NCBI GenBank assembly: GCA_028532985.1
Contig: JANCIK010000001.1
Location: forward strand, 744,001 to 808,000
Reading direction: 5' to 3'
Length of the DNA stretch: 64,000 nucleotides
Source of the DNA: Stropharia rugosoannulata
Taxonomy: Eukaryota > Basidiomycota > Agaricomycetes > Agaricales > Strophariaceae
Shown here one piece after another: positions 37,501-50,213 of the stretch. Numbering within the stretch: the first letter of the stretch is position 1; every line of letters starts with the position of its first letter. The position numbers and the translations under genes were made by a program. The notes under the pieces were generated by a model. That model was not told the origin of the DNA and searched no databases. It worked only from the letters and a program-made list of their open reading frames with translations.

Positions 37501-38743
37501 ACGAAGAGGTCGTAAATCTGCCCGCAGAGATCTTTGGTCGTCCCAGAGCACCAGCGGGCACATGGGGCTCATGTATCCGTATCATCGACCCTGTGGAGGC
37601 CAAATCGCTTAATGTCATTGAGCTGGAAGACAACGAAGCAGCATTTTCATTGGCTATCGTTCCCTTCTCTGCTCGTGGCGGGGAGCTGCATCTGGTTGTG
37701 GGGACTGCGGCCAACACGCTCATTTCACCTCGATCGTGTTCGAGTGGCTATCTGCGAACCTACAAGTTCACCGAAGACGGGACTGGTTTAGAATTTCTGC
37801 ATAAGGTGCGCATATTTTAGCAGCGTGAAAACGGGGCTAATAAAGTGCTTTTTAGACTGAAGTGGATGATGTACCTATGTCGCTATTAGCCTTCCAGGGC
37901 CGTCTCCTGGCCGGAGTTGGCAAAGCTTTGCGCATATATGATATTGGAAAGAAAAAGCTGCTCCGTAAAGTCGAAAATAAGGTATTATCGCTTCTACGTA
38001 TCTGTGCATAATTCTTTCTAACATTTCTATTCATAAAGACATTTACTACAGCAATTTTATCATTAGCGACGCAGGGATCTCGAATCATCGTGGGAGATAT
38101 GCAAGAATCTGTACAATTCGCCGTCTACAAAGCACCTGAAAATCGCCTCCTTACTTTTGCAGATGACTCTCAACCTCGTTGGGTGTCAGCTATGACTATG
38201 GTGGATTACAACACTGTTGTCGCAGGAGATCGATTTGGAAATGTCTTTGTGAACAGGCTTGACCCCAAAGTGTCAGATCAGGTAGACGATGACCCCACAG
38301 GTGCCGGGATTCTGCACGAGAAGGGTATTCTTATGGGAGCACCACACAAGACGAAGCTACTAGCTCACTTCCATGTCGGCGACCTCATCACATCTATACA
38401 CAAAGTCTCTCTGGTTGCCGGTGGCCGGGAGGTACTTCTGTACACTGGCCTGCACGGTACAATCGGAATTCTCGTCCCGTTCGTGTCAAAGGAAGATGTG
38501 GATTTCATCTCCACGCTAGAGCAACATATGCGAACGGAGCAGCCCAGCCTCGTGGGGCGTGACCAGCTAAGCTGGCGTGGCTACTATGTGCCCGTGAAGG
38601 CCGTCGTAGATGGAGATCTGTGCGAGACCTACGCGCGCCTACCGGGCACCAAGCAGCAGTCGATAGCAGGTGAACTGGACCGTACCGTTGGGGAGGTACT
38701 AAAAAAACTGGAGCAACTAAGGGTTACGGCGAGCGGGTTCTAG
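34514..38743 (+). CDS. RSE1: splicing factor RSE1 (SF3b subunit 3)
   Basis: A core subunit of the U2 snRNP SF3b complex that recognises the branch site. ATG 34514 gives MHLYNLTLQ, the family start. Three beta-propellers follow, as in SF3B3/DDB1 proteins. Diagnostic stretches: [140 protein letters not shown] and the end [21 protein letters not shown]. The total is about 1,200 residues, equal to human SF3B3, with no truncation. About ten introns were placed. The first donor (34740) is GTGAGC. Confidence 0.97.
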
Positions 38744-39491
38744 TTCTAGTGTGTTTTTTTCTGAACGTACCTACTTATTGTGTTGTCTCCTTCGATATGA
38801 CTGTGATTATCTATTTTTTTTCAATTGGCTCTGTATACCCACGCACGACTTCCCGAGAAGTTACAGGTGGCACCTCCGGTGCGCTCTGGTAAGTAGTGTT
38901 ATCAGGGACAAGTCAAGCACCAGCACCAGCGGAACGTTCAACACAAGGCAAGTCTATATGGAGTACGGTTGCTCCGCCACGGGCTAATATGGTTCTTTAA
39001 GCTCTTTCAGCTCAGTTCATTTACATGCCGACTCCGTCTTACGCCGTCGACTACATCGATTGAGAGGCGTTTTACTTCTACGCGTGGACATGGGACATTC
39101 GAGAGCCTGAAGGGCATACAAAATTGCCGTTACAATCATAATGTGCGTGTCAATTCCCTACCCGGATGACCTGCTCTCTAATCTCACTGAGATGGGAAGT
39201 CAGTTCAAACATGCGCAATTGCATTGATAGCTATTCAAAGGGCATCTAATGCTTAGAGAACGTACGATGGTCCATATTATTCTCGAAATTTAATGCCGAT
39301 CGAGATCCAAACCTTTATCATAACCTATGTTCGCTGACTGACTACTACACACCGTTAGATCTGACGCAATTCGAAGATCCTTGGAGTATCATCCCGTTCT
39401 CCGCTATGCCTGTGCCATGGAACTCTATATAAACACTTGTATTTGTTTCCAAGCTACTCAGGTTGCTCACTAACTAGAACCAAAGCAAAAG
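38744..39491. other. intergenic
   Basis: 0.75 kb between RSE1 and the alcohol dehydrogenase gene. No exon was found. The right end carries a likely TATA-like element (CTATATAAAC near 39424), about 65 bases before the ATG. Confidence 0.5.
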
Positions 39492-41041
39492 ATGTCTCTT
39501 CCTACCACTACTCGATATTATACATTCCCTCAGGTAAACCCTTGGTGACCTCGCTATGGCAAAAGCTCACTTTTGTGTCTCAAGGTGGGATCATATAACA
39601 ATTTGGTGCTCAGAGAGGCCCTCATTCCCAAGCTCAAGGCTAATGAAGTGCTAGTCAAAATTCACGCCGTCTCGCCACAGGTCTGTCTGTAATCAGCCTC
39701 AGTTATACTTTATTGATCCCCTATTATCTCTATAGTACCGCGACTTGCTAGTTGCAAGTGGCAGATATGGTGTAAAGTAAGCTTTGATAATTCATTCGCC
39801 AGTAGGGTATCTAATTTACCATACGGTCGTCCAGGGTTCCCGACAACCTCGTACCACTGTCTGACAGTGCTGGGGAGATCATTGCCATTGGAGAAGAGGT
39901 TACAGGATGGAATGTCGGGCAAGGAGTCTGCGCAAACTTCTCGACAGAGCATGTCTACGGTCCCCTCACGCATGAGATTCAAGCCGCTGCCATGGGCGGC
40001 CAGTCGCATGGTGTTCTCACCGAATATCGTGCATTCCCTGCATACGTACGCTCAAGATCACCTTAATAGTGTGAAAACTTTGGTTGATAAAATTAATCTT
40101 CGACTAGTCGCTCGTCGAAATGCCAAAGCAAATTTCATATGAGGAAGCAGCCACGCTCCCGTGAGTGGTTCCGTTCTACAACAGTCATACTTGAACCCTA
40201 AATTGGATGTGGTAGTTGCGCAGCCCTCACTGCGTACAACGGTCTGCATGGACCTGTTCCGGTGAAAGCAGGAGACTATATTCTTGTCTTGGGCACTGGT
40301 GGCGTTTCGACGTAAGTTTGCAACTACATACAAATGAACGATATCTCCAAATTCCTACTTATTTTTGTAGCTTTGCCCTTCAATTTGCTGTCGCTGCTGG
40401 TGCGACCGTCATCGCTACTTCATCTTCCGACGAGAAACTGAAGATCTCTGCCAAGCTTGGCGCGAAACATGTCATTAACTACAAGAAGAATCCTGACTGG
40501 GAACAAGAGGTCCTTAAAATCGTGAGCCCTACGTTTTCCGTTGAATTCTGGTTCTCATGGAAGTCTCTCAGACTAATGGACGCGGTGTCCACCACGTTAT
40601 CGAAGTTGGAGGTGGCACGCTCGGAAAATCCATCCAGTCCACTCGTCTTGGGTCTGGCCAGATCCACATTATCGGCCATGTCAACTCTGTCAGTTCTAGC
40701 AAGTCCTACTTGTACACCGTGATGCTGATACATATGCATGCTTATCAGAACCCAAATGACTCTGATTTTGTTCTCAACGTTATCCGCACAGCAGTCACTC
40801 TGCGCGGCATTCATATAGGTTCTGTTGCGCTGTCAGTCCTTCTCTCTTTCGAAACTGTTGATTTTCTGATCGGGATGTGGTGGATAGGTTCAAGGATATG
40901 GTCAGCTTAATAGAGGCCAACCCCGAGAAGACCAGGCCCGTAATCGACACTGTATTCCCATTCGATAAGGCTGCTGAGGCGTACGCCTATATGGAATCTC
41001 AGAAGCACGTTGGAAAGATTGTCATCAAAGTTGCCGCGTAA
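39492..41041 (+). CDS. zinc-type alcohol dehydrogenase-like protein (MDR superfamily)
   Basis: An NAD(P)-dependent oxidoreductase. Exon 1 is short (MSLPTTTRYYTFPQ). Exon 2 opens SYNNLVLREALIPKLKANEVLVKIHAVSPQYRDLLVASGRY, the GroES-like domain. The usual catalytic-zinc Cys of true alcohol dehydrogenases is replaced by the YRDLLV motif common to the zinc-free or 'ADH-like' branch. The Rossmann part shows GDYILVLGTGGVSTFALQFAVAAGATVIATSSSDEK, the substrate-side PCAALTAYNGLHG and the end AAEAYAYMESQKHVGKIVIKV. Two introns near the end (40689-40748 and about 40834-40888) both use the uncommon donor GTCAGT. The first is 60 nt and has no stop codon in frame. The substrate is unknown. Confidence 0.9.
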
Positions 41042-41288
41042 TTTCACATACGCACAATGGTCGTTCATGGGTTTGCATAGGACCGCGAATGTACATTTGT
41101 TTAAAAAATTAGGGTATCAAAGTAAAAGCAATGGTGTGTACATGAAATTGCGTTATGTGCTAGCTACGCATATAAGTGCAGAGTAGGGAGTGGATAGTCT
41201 GGACTAATGCAATGCTGGATAAAGTGCATTGTATGCTTTAAAAAAAGACATAAAGGGAGCCACGGAAAAAACATCTTCGAAGCACTTT

Positions 41289-44200
41289 TTAACAGAAGTC
41301 ATCGGGTGCCCCAAACTTCGATTTCTTAGCACCCCGACCTCGTTTACCACCTCTCGCCGAACGACCCCTTGTGGACCCTCCCCGACCTCGTTTCGGGTAA
41401 TCCGAGCTCGAGGAATACGAGTTTTTCTTTGGGGAGCCGCTTTTGCCTTCCCCTGGGCAATCTATCACAATAATCGTCAACGGAATCAAGGAAATCAACT
41501 TGGAGTGACATACTTGAGCTCCAGTGTCCCGTCTTCCCGCATTTGAAGCACTCATCAGAGCTTGCGGATTTGCCTGACGATTTTGGTTTATATTCGGGGG
41601 TACTTGAGCCGTTAGGACACGCTAGGGACAATGTCGGTTAAAAGACAATGAAATGCTACTTGTGATAACATACAGGAGCTGTAATGCCCAATCTGATGGC
41701 ATTTGAAGCATTCTGCGCCTGCTGCGTGGTCGTTGGCACCGTTCCCAGAGCTTCGTGATCGCTTGTTGCTTGAAAAATCATTGCCGCCTCCTGAACAAGC
41801 TAGAAAAACAACCTTCAGCTCAAGTTAGAGAAGTTATATATCTGGTCAGTTACCACTTGCGAAATGCCCTTCTTGACCACACTACAGAGACAAGGTTCAA
41901 CTCTATATTATCATTTTCCAACAAATCATCTAGCACACCTTGAAGCAGGCCGCAGAAGAGCCGCCATTGTTGAAGGACGTTGAGCGCGAAGGATTTCCGG
42001 AAAAGCCTGCACTGCCGCTTCGCGGCGGTTCGTCGTCCCATTCGAAAAATGAGCACGGATTTTCATCTTCCCGCTTTCTGCATTTCCAGAACTGGCGTCC
42101 TTGATTCTTGCCCTCCTTGGAAACCGTCCGCACAACTGCCTCTTCCGAGCATTGACACTGACGTGCTTTGCCTGCAGAACTCGGCATCCCACTTGGTACC
42201 TGTAACAGCGAGAATAACTATGTATACGGTAATATCGAAGAACAAACTAACGTTGCGCGGCATTTCATCGTCCCATTCAAAGAAAGAGCAAGGGTTTTCG
42301 TCTTCTCGTTTTTTACATTTCCAAAAATTCCGACCTTGATTTTTTCCTTCTTTGTTGACAGTAAGTTTGACCGCCTCGTCGCCGCATTTGCAATGTCGTG
42401 AGCTCCCTGTAGAGTCTAACGTTCCATTATGGGTCTATAAAACGCACCAGAGGTTTATATGTAGATAATGGTGCAGAATGTAAAGCACTCACGTCAGAGT
42501 AATGCCGTTTAGTAGGGATAGTGGAGGAACTCTTCATAGTAGGGTCTTCAACCCATTGAAAGAATGTGCATATACCCGTTGCACACTTCCAGAATTTCTT
42601 GCCCTTGGTGGGTTTGTCCGACGTAACTGTACTTTGCATAGCGGGGGCATTACACCGGCACCGTACGTCGTCGGTCGGAGGAGCGGCATTACTTCTATGA
42701 TCAGGTAGTAGTGATGAGGTGCTTGGAACGACTGTTGAAGACGTTGAAGCTGCCGCAGGTGGAAGGCCAGCCTTCCAAGCGGGAGTCATGTATATAGGTG
42801 CCGTCTGGCGGGGATCGCGAGCTGTCGTGCTTAACGGCGCAACTGCTAGTGTACGCATAGGTGCTGACTGCTGTTGTACAGGAGCGGGTGCAGGGGTGTC
42901 TAAATATTTATTAGTGAGGGTAACAATGGCATAATGTTGGGATATGATACGTACTGAAATCATCATTAAAGCTATTCATTGGGGGGGCAGGGTTCGCGGT
43001 CCCCCCTCGTCCGCGGCCACGACCACGACCTGCTGGGGCAGAGCGTGTTCCCCTGGCAGCTCCGCGTCCACGAGCCCCAGTACCTCGATCTCCTGGTGCG
43101 TCATCGTTATCATCCTCTCCACCACCACCTCCACCACCTCCACCGCCACCTGGTCCTCCTCCCCTGTGGTTTTGAGGGCCCTCATTGTTGCGACCAGAAA
43201 GATATTGCTGTACGCTCTGGGGGATCTTCAGCACCAACTTGCCAACACATGAAGACGAACGTACAGAAGTGACTCTTTCGAAGTCTCTTCTGACAATGGT
43301 GAACATCTCCTTATACTGCTCCAAAGCCTGCTCGATCATGTCGCGTTTTGTAACTGTCCCTTCGCAAACTTGGACCATTTTTCGTTCAGTCTTTAGGAGG
43401 TTACGCCTCATGAATACAAAAAAAAACTGGACAGTGGAAAACATCACCTCGCGACGCATCTGGGGCTTGCTGACGTTTTTCGCCAGTCCAATCCGATTGT
43501 AGCCTTCGATTAGGCCAATACCCAGTGTCGATGGAATCAGGTACTTGGTAGCACCTTCCATACGTTCGATAACGTAGTCCCTGTCTATAATAGTCTGAAT
43601 ATGTTGGGCAATAGTTGCATCGGTGCCTAATGATGAACTGAGATTTAACAGAATCTTCAGTTGAGACACATTCGTACCTATACCGTTCTTATCCATAAGA
43701 GTGACGAGGTCGGCCTCTGTGAGGTAGTTGGGTTTTGACGTTTGTCCTTGTCGAATTTCGCATACAGTTGGTTGGAACTCCTCGCCTTCTTCAAAAGGTG
43801 GAATTGTATGACCGGTCCATTTATCATAAATATAGACGACCAAATAATTCCGCTCCCTGACCGTCAGACCTATAGAAACAGTTAAAATACTGCATGAAAA
43901 CGGATATAAGGTATGCACACCTGTAGCAGAGAACTGCTCTCCACCACATACCACCTCAACAGTTGTTTGCCAGCCTTCCGCATCTTTGGAGCAGCATGCC
44001 AGATAACGGCGCGTGATATACTCATAAACTCGTTTTTCATCGCCTTCTAAGTTGTTGGCGTGCGCAGTTGGATGGATTGGAGGATGGGCCTTATCGTTGT
44101 TCTTTCCTTTGCGCGGAGAGTTGTAGCCCCCTTGCTGTAAACTGCATTGGCCGAAGTTAGTTTAATAACAAATTATGAAAGGAGCACCGCTGACGATGTG

Positions 44201-45546
44201 GCAAATGCACCCCAGACAGGATCTGCCGTTTGCTTTGCTATCAGGCCCATATGGTCAAAAGCATTATCAAATTGGTCTGTTTCGGTACGTGGGTATGAAA
44301 GAAACCCTCTCTGATAAAGCTTCTCCGCAATCTACGGAAAACAGTCAGATTTCTCAACGTGTGTAGATCGACGGAAAAAACCCACGTCCAACACCTTCTT
44401 GGGTGCTAACTTCAACAGTCGGGAGCCAGCTTTCTGAAGTTCGACCGTAGTAAGAGGAAGAGGTTTCCTACATCATATGTTAAGTGAGAAAAGCGTGTTA
44501 GCTCGGTATGGATATGTTTAGCACCATTTCTTTGTGGACTTGCTATCCACTTTGGTCACAACAGCCATTGAATTTCCCATTGCGTCGTATAGACATGTCA
44601 CAGCAAATTCGTCAAACAAATGGTTGCGCTTCCAATTGAATTTGGTTTCCTCGTCCCCTTGCGAAGCAGAAAGTCTTCTCAATGACAGATAGATATACCA
44701 GAATGTCTCCGGAGCAAAGTTCTTCACGAGACTGTACCGTTGCACAACGAACCCTAGGGTTGGGAACTGACAAGGACCTAAAGACGATGGCGTAAAGCAT
44801 TGGACAACATGGACACTAAAATAACACGAACCGTATGACACGACGCTATCCGCCATTTGCGGCACACGACCCTGGAGTACCAAAGTTTGCAATCTTGTGA
44901 ATGCGGCTCCGACTTTCAAGTCAAGTATGATTCGGGCTTCCACAGCATCTGCTTGTCGTCGATCCAGTTCAACTGGGTTCTGAGCGGCATTATGAATCTG
45001 TCTGTAAACGATATGGCAAATGGGTTATGGATCGGCGGGATTATTGCGTACTGAGCAATGATAGCACTGAACCTCGCACGCTTGACTCGTATTGTCGGAT
45101 TTGCCTTCCTGCAAACCTTAGCAATCTCCATCCCGATGTGCTCCCCCTCCCTGTCACAATCCGTCCAAATCATGAGAACCTGTGCGCGACGGGCTTGAGT
45201 CATGAGGTTGCTTTCGATGGCCTTTTTGTCAGACGGAATCATAGTTTCAACCGGGGCATCAAATAATTCAAACGCATCGCAGGAACTCCATTTTCGGTGG
45301 GTGTCATAAAAGTCCTGAGCGGTGAGATGTCCTGTTACACACGTTACTGTGAACGAGGACTGGGTTTGTGGATAGTCAAATTCATAGTTCTTGATATATT
45401 GGCTACGTGTGTTGTTCTCCGAGGAAGTAAATAACCGGACCACTTTGAATAACACAAACACGTACTGTGGTGAAATGCCCGCCGGAAAGAATTTGGGAAA
45501 TGGCCTTGGAGATAGACGGTTTTTCTGCAACGCATAAGACTCTCAT
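41289..45546 (-). CDS. TOP3: DNA topoisomerase III with GRF and CCHC zinc fingers
   Basis: A type IA topoisomerase that works with RecQ helicase and RMI1 to dissolve recombination intermediates. ATG 45546: MRVLCVAEKPSISKAISQIL, the Toprim start. Then come FDYPQTQSSFTVTCVTGHLTAQDF, IWTDCDREGEHIGMEIAKVCR (the DxDxE metal site) and KVGAAFTRLQTLVLQ. The nick-forming Tyr lies in GFLSYPRTETDQF near 44300. The DKNGIGTDATIAQHIQTII motif is split by a 51-nt intron near 43650. A Gly-rich and RGRG-rich linker (43020-43190) leads to the tail with three GRF zinc fingers (about 42600, 42350 and 42100: CRCNAPAMQ, CKCGDEAVK and CQCSEEAVV, each with FWKC). Two CCHC knuckles follow (ECFKCHQIGHYSSC near 41700; ECFKCGKTGHWSS near 41540), then a basic RG-rich end. 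Confidence 0.97.
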
Positions 45547-45814
45547 GGAGAGCTTTAGGTGACCAGAGTAGACTAGATTGGTATAAGGAACGAAGGTGAG
45601 GTTGCCGAGGCTCAACTCGGTCACAGCAAGGTTGAAGGTAGAGGTAATTATTAACCACAGCGCGCGGCAGTCGCGTCCGGTTAGTGCACTCGTGACATAC
45701 ACGGGACCAAAAAGTCGCGATCACTATTTGTATTTGCTATGCAGCGCCTTGGGATTTTTGAAATCCTCGATGCCCGGTAGTCTAAGTACAAGACTTCAAG
45801 CTTCATCTTATACA
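45547..45814. promoter_or_regulatory. bidirectional promoter region of TOP3 and UTP25
   Basis: 268 bases separate the divergent starts of TOP3 and UTP25, so they must share this region. Both frames happen to stay open through part of it, but this is likely chance. Confidence 0.7.
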
Positions 45815-48260
45815 ATGGACGTCAGTAATCCCGTTACAACTAAGCTCCTAACACTCCTGAACGTGTCAGCAACTAAAATTGGCAAAAGAAAGCGGGTTGA
45901 AGATGATTTCGTTCCTTCTGTAAAGCTGAACAAGCGTAAATCTATCACTGTTGCGGAAAACCATATAGAGAAGGAAATCGAAGATGTTATGGATGTCAGT
46001 CAAGACAAGACTGAAGGAGGAGACGTTGCTGAAGATGTATCAGATGCAGTGGCAGGTACGCCGACATATTCTTTTGCAGCTTACTCTGAATGACATACTT
46101 ATTTCAGACAATATCTCATCTAATGACGGCTATGAAAAACATTTTGGCGTAAATCCACCTTGTCTTTCCGAGGTGTCTCGGACCTCTGTCGAGTCTCGCA
46201 CATGGACTAGTTCCCGAGAAAAAGTGGGCAAGCTTGGGTCAGCCATTGTGTCCATTCCATCAAATTCAGAAGCGAGTACCTCTGCCACTACTGCTGAACT
46301 TGATGTAAGCCTCTCTCTGTATATCTTTTTGCTTTATTCTCAACTTGAATAGATCCTCGACAACCTCAAGTCTCCGTTTACGGTTCGACAATCCAAGCAG
46401 TCGAAAAGTACGGTTTTTGTGTCAAACATACACTGAACGTCTCTGCTGATTTATAGAAAATGAAAATAGACCAAACCGAACTGCAAAATGATATTCTATC
46501 CGTTCTGGCTACCCGCAAAGACCTTTATGTTACTTCAGCGCCATTGACAACTAAACGAGCGACTCGGGAAAGCATCGCATTACATGCTCTAAATCATGTG
46601 GCAAAGTAATCATTATATCGAATTTCGAAGGTCTAGCCTGACGCTTCATCTCCATTCTTAGAAAGCGTCGAAGAGTGCTTAAAAACAATGAACGACTAGC
46701 AAAGACAGCAAAGTCAAATCCTGATGACCCTCCCCCGGAAGATGTTCAAGATCAAGGATTTACACGCCCGTCTGTTCTAATACTTCTTCCGTTCCGCTCC
46801 TCCGCCCTCGATTGGTTCAGGGCAATAACCACACATACCCCACCGCCCACGTATCAGATAGAGAACCAGTCACGATTCCTTTCCGAATACGGTCTTCCTG
46901 AAGGCGTCGTGGACAAGTTGGTTACTGCAGAACCTGGGACATACCCAGCCGACCATGTAGAAACCTTCAAGGGGAATGTCGACGATAACTTCAGAGTGGG
47001 TATCAAAATGACCCGCAAAACTGTAAAATTGTTTGCCGACTTCTACGGCTGCGACATTATCATCGCCAGTCCGCTGGGCTTGCGAAGGTCAATCGAGAAA
47101 GAGAAGTAAGTTCATTTGACTCCTGTAATCTGCCAACGCTTACCCCTCGATTTCAGGAATGGCGATTATTTAACGTCAATAGAGCTTCTCGTTATTGATC
47201 AAATGGACGCACTGACCATGCAGAATTGGGAGCATGTTAAGGTGCGCTTGAGTTCAGTATATATGCCATCCGAAATAGCCTTATATTGTTCTCTAGTTTG
47301 TCATGTCATACATGAATAAACTACCTAAGGAATCGCATGATACCGACTTTTCCCGCATAAAGCCATGGTATCTCGATGGACAGTACGTTAAGCCAACGTT
47401 ATTTTTTTTTAGTATAGCTCAAAACCCTGCCAGTGCTGCCTTCCTTCGCCAATCCATTCTTTTGTCGGCTTATGAAACAGCGGAAACAAGAGCATTATAC
47501 AACGCCTCAATGAAAAACCTGGCGGGTAAAATACGGACAGAAAAATCATGGACACCCATCGAAGTTCCTGCTGGAATAGACCAGGTAAAGAATAAAAAAT
47601 CTCAATATTACATTTGATTCTGATAGTATATGTGTACATGATAGAATTTCATTCACTTTGATTGCGTTAACGCAGTTGATGAGCCGGAAAAACGGTTCCA
47701 ACACTTCACGACACAGGTATGTACAGCGCGCCGTACGTGAAACTGAGCTCTAACTATGCCTCGTAGCTTCTGCCTTCCGTCCTCAAATCTGCCGTACAAA
47801 GCGCTAACACAATCATCTTCGTTCCCTCATCATTCGACTTCATCCGCGTACACAATTACTTCAGGAAGGCAGCTGGTGCGACTTTCACAGTGCTTTCTGA
47901 GTAAGGAGTCAGTATATCATTCCATTTATATATGCTAACGACATTTGCAGATACTCGAGCAATCAAGACATCTCGCGTGCCCGACAAGCTTTCTTCAAAG
48001 GCGAGAAATCGTTCCTCCTTGTTAGCGAGCGGTTCCACTTCTACAAACGATATAAGATTAGAGGAAGCCGAAATATTATCTTCTACGGTCCTCCAGACCA
48101 CCCTCAATACTTCACCGAATTCCTTTCCTTCCCCTTCCTCGACGACGGTGTGGAGGCGGCCGATGTGACGTGTCGTGTCCTTTTCTCCAAGTACGACCGC
48201 CTCAGGCTGGAGCGCATAGTGGGCACAGAGACTGCTATAGGTCTTATCAAGTCGTCTTGA
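45815..48260 (+). CDS. UTP25: U3 snoRNP protein UTP25 (digestive-organ-expansion-factor family)
   Basis: A nucleolar protein needed for small-subunit rRNA processing. ATG 45815 starts a basic/acidic N-terminus with [11 protein letters not shown] (nuclear signal). After several exons comes the DEAD-like core, which has lost its ATPase motifs: [82 protein letters not shown]. The second lobe shows [61 protein letters not shown] and ends [14 protein letters not shown]. The order and motifs equal yeast Utp25 and animal DEF. About seven introns. Confidence 0.94.
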
Positions 48261-48401
48261 TCATTCAGTAATTAGCAAGGCAAGTGCTAGGGACGCATAG
48301 TGATTATAGTACATATACAAAAACATACCGACAACAGTTTACACATCTATATACACCATCCATTATTCATAGCCAGCAGCCAGGATATTAACAATCTCAG
48401 C

Positions 48402-49839
48402 TTAGAACGATGTAGTTGAGTCGACCTCGATCGTCGGTACGATAGATGCAATGAATTTGAGGAACACGACGAGGTAGAAGTCCACGCGCATGCCCTCGAC
48501 CTCCTCTTCTTCCCCGCCTGCCGCCGCTGCGTCTTTGCCGCTTGAACTTGACTTCCTGCTGAAAGGCCACTTCTTTTTCGAGGTATCTTTGGCATCCTTC
48601 GCGGGCGGCGACTTGCGCGCAAGTTGCTCCGCAACTACACTGTTGTTCATCCGCTCTATAACTTTCTTCATCACGCTAGCATGCTTGCATGGGTGGACAG
48701 AGGCAGCCTGAAGAGATGCGGAATGAATGAATGGCTCGATTGTAACAGTCTTGTGTGCATGGTCGGCGGAGATATCCTGGAAAATTTGGGTTGGGGTGAG
48801 GGGTGTGCCATTCTACGCTGGTTTCAGTACAGAGTCACATTGAAATATACAGCCCAGACGCACCTCGTCGTAACCAATCAACCAGACCCTGGGCGTTTGG
48901 TAGTATTTATCGTATGTGATCATTACGTCGTATGTACGCATCTTGATCAGATTGTCCTTCGCAGCCTCTCCTGGGCTACTTGCGCGCGTTCAGAATAAAT
49001 ATCCGACAGGACTGATAAACTTGCTCACCTCGTCTCGGTGACAATGTTTTTAGACGGGGCGGGCTTTGGAGCAGCAGTCGCCTCGTCGCCGTCCTCAAGA
49101 TCATCCTCCTCCATGTCCGGAATTTCATCGATGTCAATGATTTCAGGCTCCTTGCCTGAGCTACCCAACCCGAGCCCGCCCATGCGCCCCGCGACATCGT
49201 CATCGTCCCCTGGACCATCAATGTCCGGGATCTCCTGAATCTCGCCGTGGTCGCCCCCTGACTTGTTCTTGCGCCCCGCGTGCGTCTCGACCCACTCGTC
49301 GCCGTCCGCACTCGGCATGCCCGAGTCCGCAAACGAGAGCAGCCGCTCCTCCTCCCCGTCCGGATACGCGAGCGACGTCGCCCGGCGCAGACACGGCACG
49401 CCGCGGGTCACCAGGTACTGCTTCTCGGCGGGCAGGAAGTCCCTCGTCTTCGCCGCATCGCCCTTCTCCCTAAAGTTGGCTAGCGATCAGCATTCACGCC
49501 GCACGGCGTACAATAAGGCGCGGAAGCGGCGTACCATGTCCAGACAGGGAACTTATAAGCCAAGAAGTCGCCCGCGGCGACGAACTCCTCTGTCGTGTGC
49601 TTTAGCACGTAACAAAACGAGCGCGAGTGCGAGAGATGGACGTACCGGGCGTGATGCGGCCGTGTTCCTTGAATTTGCTCTCCTTCAAGACCTGGACTGC
49701 TGATCAGTGAGCTGATCATGGGTGGGGCGCTGTGTGCTTACGGGGCTAAGGTATTCGCGTACGGCGATGATTTGTGACTAGCGACGGATCAGTGGGATCC
49801 AGAGCAAGGGATGGTTCTACTTACCTGGAGTGCTTGCAT
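48402..49839 (-). CDS. ATG3: autophagy E2-like enzyme ATG3
   Basis: Transfers ATG8 to phosphatidylethanolamine on the growing autophagosome. ATG 49839 gives MQALQSQII and [47 protein letters not shown], the family N-terminus. The middle is a flexible acidic region ([16 protein letters not shown] ... [15 protein letters not shown]). The catalytic part shows [46 protein letters not shown] and the active Cys in [11 protein letters not shown] (near 48680). The C-terminus [25 protein letters not shown] carries the FLKF motif. A Lys/Ala-rich insert ([21 protein letters not shown], then [12 protein letters not shown]) lies between the active site and the last helix; such an insert is usual in basidiomycete ATG3. 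Confidence 0.96.
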
Positions 49840-50213
49840 TTCTGGCGCTGTTGATGGTAGTGGAAGAACTAGAAGGGGTTCAACTTGTAGTAAATCGATT
49901 CTGTCCTCAACTGCTACCACCACGTGCTTTATCTAAATTAGCCTCCTTGACTTCGCTGCCGCGTTCTGTTTTCCAGGCACATAGCTTGTCAAATTGTGAT
50001 TAACATATCAGGTAGAATGTTTCAAGAATAAAATTGCATGTAGTAGATACTGATAGCAGAAATCCAAAAAAGCACAGGATGTAGTACAGTTAGGAATAGT
50101 AGTCTAGGGATGCATGCTACATAGGATCAACCGAAGGAAACTTAAGATGCACACCTGACGATGTCTGTCAGTAAGATAGCATGACGAAGAGATAATTGCA
50201 ACATACATACAAA
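49840..50213. other. intergenic
   Basis: 370 bases between the ATG3 start and the end of the LYAR-type gene. No feature was recognised. Confidence 0.5.

Noticed and set aside
45547..45702. Upstream in-frame extension of topoisomerase III as a mitochondrial leader
   Set aside because: The extension contains acidic residues, is not Arg-rich, and lies in a promoter region open in both directions by chance.
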